The position numbers and the translations under genes were made by a program. The notes beneath the pieces are model-generated. The model did no database searches and was not told the origin of the DNA. It saw only the letters and a program-made list of their open reading frames with translations. A DNA stretch of 64,000 bases, taken from assembly GCF_900174485.1 (NCBI RefSeq), contig NZ_LT837803.1, positions 930,001-994,000 on the forward strand, given 5' to 3'. This document shows positions 58,089 through 64,000 of this stretch, one piece after another (within the stretch, counting starts at the first letter, position 1; the number at the start of each line of letters is the position of its first letter). The DNA comes from Sterolibacterium denitrificans (lineage in GTDB: Bacteria; Pseudomonadota; Gammaproteobacteria; Burkholderiales; Rhodocyclaceae).

Positions 58089-59075
58089 ATGCAAACTAGC
58101 GCTCTTCTGAAACCGCGCCACATTGATGTACAAACGCTCTCTCCGGTGCATGCTCGTGTCGTCATGGAACCGTTCGAGCGTGGCTATGGCCACACGCTGG
58201 GCAATGCCCTGCGCCGTATCCTGCTCTCGTCGATGGACGGCTATGCGCCGACGGCAGCAAGCATCGAGGGCGTGCTGCACGAGTACTCCACACTGGATGG
58301 CGTGCGTGAGGATGTCGTGGATATCCTCCTCAATATCAAGGGCATCGTGCTCAAGCTGCACAACCGCAACGAAGCCACGCTGATGCTCTCCAAAAAGGGC
58401 GAGGGTGTGGTGACCGCGGCTGACATCGAGGTCTCTCATGATGTCGAAATCATCAATCCTGATCACGTGATTGCCCACGTCGCCCCCGGCGGCAAGCTGG
58501 AAATGCAGATCAAGGTTGAAAAGGGCCGTGGCTACGTGCCTGCGACCATGCGTCCGAGCGACAAGGAAACGCGCGGCATCGGCAACATCATGCTGGACGC
58601 TTCGTTCAGCCCGATCCGCCGGGTCAGCTATGCCGTCGAAGCGGCTCGTGTCGAACAACGTACCGACCTCGACAAGCTGGTCATGGACATCGAAACCAAT
58701 GGTGCCATCGACCCCGAAGAGGCGATCCGTTATGCGGCTCGTGTGCTGGTGGATCAGCTTTCGATCTTTGCCGATCTCGAAGGCACTCCCGTGTCTGCCG
58801 AAACACCGAAGCAGACGGTGGTCGATCCCTTGCTGCTGCGTTCCGTCGACGATCTCGAATTGACGGTGCGTTCCGCCAATTGCCTGAAGGCCGAGAACAT
58901 CTATTACATCGGCGACCTGATTCAGCGTACCGAGCCGGAACTGCTCAAGACGCCGAATCTGGGCCGCAAGTCGCTCAACGAAATCAAGGAAGTCCTTGCT
59001 TCGCGCGGCCTGGCTCTCGGCATGAAGCTCGAAAACTGGCCGCCACAAGGTCTCGGTCTCGAAAAGATTTCCTGA
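58089..59075 (+). CDS. rpoA: RNA polymerase subunit alpha
   Basis: RpoA, 328 residues. The N-terminal domain has [20 protein letters not shown] and [20 protein letters not shown]. The C-terminal domain, which binds UP elements and activators, has [20 protein letters not shown] and [23 protein letters not shown] 58089 is preferred over 58083 because AAGGG lies directly against the latter. Confidence 0.98.
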   Translation: MQTSALLKPRHIDVQTLSPVHARVVMEPFERGYGHTLGNALRRILLSSMDGYAPTAASIEGVLHEYSTLDGVREDVVDILLNIKGIVLKLHNRNEATLMLSKKGEGVVTAADIEVSHDVEIINPDHVIAHVAPGGKLEMQIKVEKGRGYVPATMRPSDKETRGIGNIMLDASFSPIRRVSYAVEAARVEQRTDLDKLVMDIETNGAIDPEEAIRYAARVLVDQLSIFADLEGTPVSAETPKQTVVDPLLLRSVDDLELTVRSANCLKAENIYYIGDLIQRTEPELLKTPNLGRKSLNEIKEVLASRGLALGMKLENWPPQGLGLEKIS

Positions 59076-59150
59076 CCGTTCTCAACCTCTCGATAACGAT
59101 CAACCGGCTGCCAGCATCGTGCAGCAGCCGCACAAATACGAGGAAGTATC

Positions 59151-59537
59151 ATGCGTCACGGTAACGGCTTGCGAAAGCTAAATCGCACTTCAGCGCATCG
59201 CCAGGCGATGCTCCGCAACATGACCAACTCGCTGTTGCGTCATGAAACCATTCAGACCACGCTGCCGAAGGCCAAGGAACTGCGCCGCGTCGTCGAGCCG
59301 ATGATCACCTTGGGCAAGAAGCCGAGTCTGGCCAATCGCCGCCTGGCGTTCGACCGCCTGCGCGATCGTGAAATGGTCGTCAAGCTGTTCGACGAACTGG
59401 GTCCGCGTTTCGCCAATCGCAATGGCGGCTACCTGCGCATTCTGAAAACCGGTTTCCGCGTCGGCGATAACGCGCCGATGGCGTTGGTTCAGTTGCTCGA
59501 TCAGCCGGAACAAGAGGGCGCGTCTGCTGCCGAATGA
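59151..59537 (+). CDS. rplQ: 50S ribosomal protein L17
   Basis: L17, 128 residues. Seen: [55 protein letters not shown] and [20 protein letters not shown]. Last gene of the alpha operon, followed by a strong terminator. Confidence 0.98.
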   Translation: MRHGNGLRKLNRTSAHRQAMLRNMTNSLLRHETIQTTLPKAKELRRVVEPMITLGKKPSLANRRLAFDRLRDREMVVKLFDELGPRFANRNGGYLRILKTGFRVGDNAPMALVQLLDQPEQEGASAAE

Positions 59538-59570
59538 GCAGAAGCAGACAATAGGTTTCTTCAGGAAAGA

Positions 59571-59607
59571 AACAAGAAGGCCGGAGCAAGTCTCCGGCCT
59601 TCTTGTT
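59571..59607. terminator. Bidirectional terminator between rplQ and dsbB
   Basis: AACAAGAAGGCCGGAG (59571-59586) pairs perfectly over 16 bases with 59592-59607, loop CAAGT. The A-rich 5' arm and T-rich 3' arm give it weak T-runs in both directions, fitting the convergent rplQ and dsbB. Confidence 0.85.
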
Positions 59608-59671
59608 GGTGCGCGCGGTGTCAAGTGTATGTGAGCGCTGAAGTTTGTCGAAGCGCGATGGGCCGCATCCA

Positions 59672-60178
59672 TCAGGCGCGCTGCCGCAGCAGCAGATAAA
59701 TGCCATACAGCGTCAGTGCGCTGAAGATCAGCAATGAATATTCAGCCAGCGACAGGCCGAACAGCTTCCACGCCGGGTCGGAACACAGGCCGCTGGCCTG
59801 AAACAGCAGCGGTGCCTGCTCGCCTGCCCAATCCACGAAGAGCTCCCACCAGGCCGCTTCGCCGCTGCATTGCACGTCGCTTGCGACGCGCTGGATGTAG
59901 GTTTGGTAGCCGGCAATCCAGGCGCCGGTGGCGCTGGTGAGGATCATCAGCAGGTTGGCGATGGCGCTGCCGGTTCGACTGCCGGCCAGCGCGATGCCGA
60001 TGCCTGCCGCAATCATCAGGCCAAGCGAGGCCATGCGCTGCAGGATGCACAGGGGGCAGGCAGCAAGACCGAGCGCTTCGCCAAGATAAACCGCGCCGCC
60101 GAACAGGATGCAGCCGATGACGAAAACCGCGCAGTAAGGAAAGCGCGGCGTCTGGATCAGGCGTCGTAGCGTGGGCAT
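59672..60178 (-). CDS. dsbB: Disulfide bond formation protein B
   Basis: DsbB, 168 residues with four membrane segments. It reoxidises DsbA and passes electrons to quinones. The two cysteine pairs are present: Cys41-Cys44 in AACPLCILQR, and Cys104 and Cys132 in the second periplasmic loop (DVQCSGEAAW and SGLCSDPAW). The frame is open 21 codons further upstream, but ATG 60178 matches family length. It follows the cys cluster by 87 bases, on the same strand. Confidence 0.94.
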   Translation of the reverse strand: MPTLRRLIQTPRFPYCAVFVIGCILFGGAVYLGEALGLAACPLCILQRMASLGLMIAAGIGIALAGSRTGSAIANLLMILTSATGAWIAGYQTYIQRVASDVQCSGEAAWWELFVDWAGEQAPLLFQASGLCSDPAWKLFGLSLAEYSLLIFSALTLYGIYLLLRQRA

Positions 60179-60226
60179 GGGTACTGGCGTGGCGGCAAGA
60201 TGAGGCAAGGGGAGGCAGTGATGAAG

Positions 60227-60245
60227 CGGCTTGCGCGGCAAGCCG
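60227..60245 (-). promoter_or_regulatory. Hairpin between cysN and dsbB
   Basis: CGGCTTG (60227-60233) pairs with CAAGCCG (60239-60245), loop of five. No T-run follows on the minus strand, so termination is doubtful. Confidence 0.35.
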
Positions 60246-60265
60246 TTGCAACATCGAGGGGCATC

Positions 60266-61540
60266 TTAGCAGAGGATCATGCCCGCGCCCACGGTATTGT
60301 TGCTGGCATCGTCGATGATGATGAAGGCGCCGGTTGCGCGGTTGTCCGCATAGCTGTCGATGCAGACCGGTTGCGCCACCTTGATGGTCAGGCGGGCCAG
60401 GTCGTTGGTGGCGAGCTGGCTCGCCGCGTTTTGCGCCAGCGTGTTGATGTCCAGACGATAGGCAATGCCGCCCAGCTTCATCATGGTCTCGCGCGTGGTG
60501 TGGCGCAGCAGATACGTGCGGTTCGGATCGAGCGGCGCTTCGCCCAGCCAGCAGACCATGGCCTCGAACTGTTTGACGACGCTTGGCGGCTGGCTGGATT
60601 TGACGATCATGTCGCCGCGCGAGACGTCGATTTCGTCTGCCAGCAGCAGGGTGACCGATTGCTCGGCGATGGCGCGTTGCAATACCTGATCGAGGAGGCG
60701 GATTTCCTTGACGCGCGTGGTCTGGCCACCCGGCAGGATCGTGATTTCATCGCCAACCGTGATCTCGCCGGACTCGACGCGGCCCATGTAGCCGCGGAAA
60801 TCGTGAAACTCCCCGGTTTGCGGACGGCACACGTACTGCACGGGAAAGCGTAGACGTTCATCGCTTTCGCTGTGGGCTGCCGGCGCGGATTCCAGGATGT
60901 CGAACAGCGTCGGCCCCTGATACCAATCCATTTGCGTTCCGCGTTCGACGATCATGTCGCCATTCAGTGCCGAGATCGGGATGAAGCACGCATCCTGGAT
61001 CCCCAGTTGCCCGGCAAAGGCCAGAAAATCCGCCTTGATTTCCTCGAAGCGCGCTGCGTCGTGATCGACCAGATCCATCTTGTTGATGGCGACGACGATG
61101 TGCGGGATGCCGAGCAAGTGAGCAATGTAGGCGTGGCGCCGCGTTTGCGTCAGCACGCCCTTGCGCGCATCGATCAGGATGATGGCCAGGTTGGCGGTGG
61201 AGGCTGCGGTCACCATGTTGCGTGTGTACTGTTCGTGGCCTGGCGCATCGGCCACGATGTATTTGCGCTTGCCAGTGGAGAAGTAGCGATAGGCCACATC
61301 GATGGTGATGCCCTGCTCGCGCTCGGCCTGCAGGCCATCGGTCAATAGCGACAGGTCGACGCTGGTCATGCCGCGCCGTTCGGAAGTTTTGGCGATGGTC
61401 GTGAGCGTGTCGGCGAGGATGGATTTGCTGTCGTGCAGCAGGCGGCCGATCAAGGTGCTCTTGCCGTCATCCACGCTGCCGCAGGTCAGGAAGCGCAGCA
61501 GGCCGTTGTCGATTTCCGGAAGCTGTTCGGGTGCGGACAT
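60266..61540 (-). CDS. cysN: Sulfate adenylyltransferase subunit 1 (CysN)
   Basis: GTPase subunit of ATP sulfurylase, 424 residues. It couples GTP hydrolysis to adenylation of sulfate by CysD. Seen: LTCGSVDDGKSTLIGRLLHD (P-loop), DAPGHEQYTRNMVTAAS (G3) and NKMDLVD (G4). The length corresponds to CysN alone: there is no C-terminal APS kinase (CysC) domain. Its start shares one base with the cysD stop. Confidence 0.96.
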   Translation of the reverse strand: MSAPEQLPEIDNGLLRFLTCGSVDDGKSTLIGRLLHDSKSILADTLTTIAKTSERRGMTSVDLSLLTDGLQAEREQGITIDVAYRYFSTGKRKYIVADAPGHEQYTRNMVTAASTANLAIILIDARKGVLTQTRRHAYIAHLLGIPHIVVAINKMDLVDHDAARFEEIKADFLAFAGQLGIQDACFIPISALNGDMIVERGTQMDWYQGPTLFDILESAPAAHSESDERLRFPVQYVCRPQTGEFHDFRGYMGRVESGEITVGDEITILPGGQTTRVKEIRLLDQVLQRAIAEQSVTLLLADEIDVSRGDMIVKSSQPPSVVKQFEAMVCWLGEAPLDPNRTYLLRHTTRETMMKLGGIAYRLDINTLAQNAASQLATNDLARLTIKVAQPVCIDSYADNRATGAFIIIDDASNNTVGAGMILC

Positions 61541-62457
61541 CAGAAATACCCTTCCTTCTTGCGTTGCTCCATGGCGGCCTCCGAGGCCTGGTCGTCGAGG
61601 CGCGTTGCTCCTCGTTCGGTGATCGTCGTGGTCGCCGTTTCGGCAATGATTTTGTCTGTCGTGTCGGCATGCGATTCGACCGGCGCCGTGCAGGGAATAT
61701 CGCCAACGGTGCGAAAGCGTACCGAAAGATGTTCGACGAGCTCGCCCTCCCTGGCCGGGGTCAGCGCCGTGACCGGCACCAGTTGATCGTTGCGGCGCAC
61801 GATGGGGCGCGTGTGGGCGAAGTAGATCGAAGGCAATTCCAGTTCTTCGCGGGCGATGTATTGCCAGACATCCAGCTCGGTCCAGTTGGAGATCGGAAAG
61901 ACGCGGATATTCTCGCCCTTGTGGCTGCGGGCGTTGTAGAGATTCCACAGTTCGGGGCGCTGGTTTTTGGGATCCCAGCCGCCGAATTCGTCGCGGAAGG
62001 AGAAGATGCGCTCCTTGGCGCGGGCCTTTTCTTCATCGCGGCGGGCGCCGCCGATGCAGGCGTTGAAGCCAAACTCGGCGATGGCTTCGAGCAGCGTCAC
62101 CGACTGATGGCGGTTGCGGGATTCGTTCGGCGATTTCAACACCACGCTGCCGCGCGCCATGGAGTCTTCGACTGAACGCACGATCAGGCGCTCACCGAGT
62201 TCGGCCGCGCGGCGATCGCGGAATTCGATGACTTCGGGGTAGTTGTGGCCGGTGTCGATGTGCAGCAGCGGGAATGGAAAACGTCCGGGGCGGAAAGCCT
62301 TTTCGGCCAGGCGCAGCAGGCACACCGAGTCCTTGCCGCCGGAAAACAGCAGCGCCGGATGGCTGCACTGGCCGGCCACTTCGCGCAGGATGTGGATGGC
62401 TTCGGCTTCCAGCCAGTCGAGATGCGAGAGCGCAGGTTTGCTGAGTACGCTGGTCAT
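61540..62457 (-). CDS. cysD: Sulfate adenylyltransferase subunit 2 (CysD)
   Basis: Catalytic subunit of ATP sulfurylase, 305 residues, an adenine-nucleotide alpha-hydrolase. Seen: LLFSGGKDSVCLLRLAEKAF (PP-loop), LLHIDTGHNYPEVIEFRD, GGARRDEEKARAKERIFSFR and WTELDVWQYI. The ORF is open 43 codons upstream into cysH, but ATG 62457 matches the conserved start. 26 bases after cysH. Confidence 0.96.
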   Translation of the reverse strand: MTSVLSKPALSHLDWLEAEAIHILREVAGQCSHPALLFSGGKDSVCLLRLAEKAFRPGRFPFPLLHIDTGHNYPEVIEFRDRRAAELGERLIVRSVEDSMARGSVVLKSPNESRNRHQSVTLLEAIAEFGFNACIGGARRDEEKARAKERIFSFRDEFGGWDPKNQRPELWNLYNARSHKGENIRVFPISNWTELDVWQYIAREELELPSIYFAHTRPIVRRNDQLVPVTALTPAREGELVEHLSVRFRTVGDIPCTAPVESHADTTDKIIAETATTTITERGATRLDDQASEAAMEQRKKEGYF

Positions 62458-62483
62458 GATATTCAAATCCTTGTGTATGGCAT

Positions 62484-63212
62484 TCAGGCGCGCTTGACGT
62501 GCAGGCCGCATTCCTTGTTTTCCGGATCCTCCCACCACCAGCGGCCAGCCCGCACATCCTCGCCGACGCTGATGGCGCGGGTGCAAGGCGCGCAGCCGAT
62601 GCTCGGATAATGCCTGTCGTGCAGGGCGTTGTAGGGCACGGCCTGGCTGCGGATGTAGGCCCAGATTTCCTTCTCGCTCCAGTCGGCGAGCGGGTTGAAT
62701 TTTTCCAGTTTTTGGGCTTCATCGAACTGACGCAGCGGCAGGCTGTCCCGCGTTGCGGCCTGCTGGGCGCGCTGTCCGGTGATCCACGCGGTTTTGCCGG
62801 CCAGCGCGCGGCCGAGCGGTTCGACCTTGCGGATGTGGCAGCAGGCCTTGCGCAGTTCCACGGATTCGTAAAAGGCATTGATGCCGTGCGCGCGGGTCCA
62901 GGTTTCGATGAGGTCGTGTCGCGGGTAGTAGAGCTTCAGCTTGAGGCCGTAGCGTTTCTGCACTTCGGCCATCAAGTCGTAGGTTTCCGTCGGCAGGCGG
63001 CCGGTATCCAGCGAGAAGATTTCGATATCGAGCGTGTCGCGCAGGATCAGATCGGTCAGCACCATGTCCTCGGCGCCGAGGCTGCTGGCGAAGGCGACGG
63101 AATTGAAATCACGGACGATTTCGCCGAGCAGCGTCCGGGCTTCGGCTGTGCGGCGGGCAAGCGAGGTCTGCAATGCAGGATCGTTGAGATCGGGATGAAT
63201 GTTCGGGTTCAT
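62484..63212 (-). CDS. cysH: Adenylylsulfate (APS) reductase
   Basis: Assimilatory reductase of 242 residues that forms sulfite from the activated sulfate using thioredoxin. Two extra cysteine pairs, Cys124-Cys125 (KACCHIRK) and Cys207-Cys210 (GCAPC), are ligands of a [4Fe-4S] cluster found in enzymes that prefer APS over PAPS. The catalytic cysteine is Cys235 in ECGLHV. This agrees with the lack of a CysC domain or gene in the cluster. Confidence 0.95.
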   Translation of the reverse strand: MNPNIHPDLNDPALQTSLARRTAEARTLLGEIVRDFNSVAFASSLGAEDMVLTDLILRDTLDIEIFSLDTGRLPTETYDLMAEVQKRYGLKLKLYYPRHDLIETWTRAHGINAFYESVELRKACCHIRKVEPLGRALAGKTAWITGQRAQQAATRDSLPLRQFDEAQKLEKFNPLADWSEKEIWAYIRSQAVPYNALHDRHYPSIGCAPCTRAISVGEDVRAGRWWWEDPENKECGLHVKRA

Positions 63213-63228
63213 GAGGCTTCAGGTGGCT

Positions 63229-63747
63229 TCAGGTGACAACGCGCCGGCGCAGATCCAGGCCGCTATCGGTGGAATATTGATAGGCGGCGTCGAAGTCCCC
63301 GAGGCTCTTCACTGCGGCTTCGATATCGTGGTCGGGACGAATGGCGAAGGCATCGAAGCCGACGCGGCGCTGGTAGAACAACTGGTCACGCTGCACGTCG
63401 CCAATCGCCCGCAGTTCGCCCCGGTAGCCATGGCGGTTGCGCAGCAGGTAGGCGGTCGAATAGCCGCGGCCATCGACGAATTTCGGAAAGTCGACGCCGA
63501 TCACCGCGAAACGCTCGATATCGCCGGCAATCTCGGCGGGCTCATCGGTGGGCGAGAGCCAGATGCCGATCTGTTCCCCGGCTGCCTGGCGAGCCAGCAA
63601 TTCCCCGCGGCGTGCCTGCCAGACGGGCATCGGCAACAGCAGCGGGCCGGCGGGAATGTCCAGTGTTTCGGCGGTTTCGCCTTCTGCCGGACGCAGGATC
63701 TGCCAATTGTCGTCGACGACCGCGCCATGCTTGATGATCCTAGCCAT
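63229..63747 (-). CDS. DUF934 protein of the sulfite-reduction cluster
   Basis: A 172-residue protein of the DUF934 family, usually found beside cysI or cysH in Beta- and Gammaproteobacteria without cysJ. Seen: ARIIKHGAVVDDNWQIL at the start, GVDFPKFVDGRGYSTAYLLR and AIGDVQRDQLFYQRRVGFDA. A role in supplying electrons to, or maturing, CysI has been proposed but not established. It overlaps the cysI 3' end by eight bases and precedes cysH by 16. Confidence 0.88.
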   Translation of the reverse strand: MARIIKHGAVVDDNWQILRPAEGETAETLDIPAGPLLLPMPVWQARRGELLARQAAGEQIGIWLSPTDEPAEIAGDIERFAVIGVDFPKFVDGRGYSTAYLLRNRHGYRGELRAIGDVQRDQLFYQRRVGFDAFAIRPDHDIEAAVKSLGDFDAAYQYSTDSGLDLRRRVVT

Positions 63748-64000
63748 TTGCCACCTTCCTGTTCTGCGCGCCAGCCTGGGCGGCCTCGCCGTAGACGCGC
63801 GCCTTGAACGGCTCGATGCCGAGGCGATCGACGCTGTCGATGAAGCGCTCGCCTTCCAGGCGGTTTTCGACATAGACGTCGATGAGCTGTTCGATGACGC
63901 GCGGCACATCGACGGCAGCGAACGACGGGCCGAGGATGCTGCCCAGGCGCGTGTCATTGCCCTGGCGGCCGCCGATCGAGATCTGGTACCACTCCTCGCC
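63740..64000 (-). CDS. cysI: Sulfite/nitrite reductase hemoprotein (CysI), C-terminal part
   Basis: The last 86 codons of a siroheme reductase; the rest is beyond the window end. Seen: WYQISIGGRQGNDTRLGSIL, then GPSFAAVDVPRVIEQLIDVY and ERFIDSVDRLGIEPFKARVY. It reduces sulfite to sulfide, feeding cysteine and methionine synthesis. Neighbouring cysH and cysDN make sulfite reductase, not nitrite reductase, the better call. Confidence 0.88.
   Translation of the reverse strand, partial: GEEWYQISIGGRQGNDTRLGSILGPSFAAVDVPRVIEQLIDVYVENRLEGERFIDSVDRLGIEPFKARVYGEAAQAGAQNRKVANG

Overview
The window is chromosomal DNA from a Betaproteobacterium, most likely Rhodocyclales or a Sterolibacterium-like relative. 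High G+C, the gene order tuf-tRNA-Trp-secE-nusG-rplKAJL-rpoBC-rpsLG-fusA-tuf followed by S10-spc-alpha, an HPr/EI phosphotransferase set without a sugar permease, a TTG-started metX next to metW, and the Chp-type twitching cluster all fit. No mobile elements, CRISPR arrays or phage genes are visible. Most of the window is core genome.

Layout. 1-3304: end of apbE, then EIIA, HPr and EI of a regulatory PTS. 3305-6577: a SAM-II-like riboswitch with a terminator, then metX, metW and ampG. 6578-7417: a small unrecognised protein and a divergent hotdog-fold protein. 7439-12673: midA (minus), tcdA (plus), then a minus-strand thiD-thiE-hemL-cysteine-cluster operon. 12915-22890: a membrane-anchored aspartic protease, then pilG-pilH-pilI-pilJ-chpA, which controls type IV pilus twitching. 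22887-26856: a predicted FNR-type site, then ubiU-ubiV-ubiT for O2-independent ubiquinone synthesis, a VanZ-like membrane protein and a MazG-like hydrolase. 26940-45117: tRNA-Tyr, tRNA-Gly, tRNA-Thr, tuf, tRNA-Trp, secE, nusG, rplK, rplA, rplJ, rplL, rpoB, rpoC, rpsL, rpsG, fusA and a second tuf. 45118-59537: S10, spc and alpha ribosomal operons with secY, infA, rpmJ and rpoA. 59571-64000: a bidirectional terminator, then on the minus strand dsbB and cysN-cysD-cysH-DUF934-cysI (assimilatory sulfate reduction, cut by the window end).

How the parts connect. The sulfate-reduction cluster supplies sulfide for methionine synthesis, which begins with MetX, and the riboswitch upstream of metX would shut it down when SAM is plentiful. 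The ubiUVT genes, with their predicted FNR site, point to respiration without oxygen (for example denitrification). The translation region carries near-consensus sigma70-type promoters in front of tRNA-Tyr, rpsL, rpsJ, rplN and rpsM, plus structured leaders in front of rplJ, rpoB, fusA and rplN.

The least ordinary observations are the SAM-II-type riboswitch with an attenuator in a betaproteobacterial context, the well-placed FNR-like box before ubiUVT, the hotdog protein that lacks the usual catalytic motif, in-frame 9-bp repeat arrays in chpA, the long C-terminal tail of ribosomal protein S3, and a large GNRA-capped hairpin before fusA. I found no convincing wholly new system. All identifications are by eye, without database searches.
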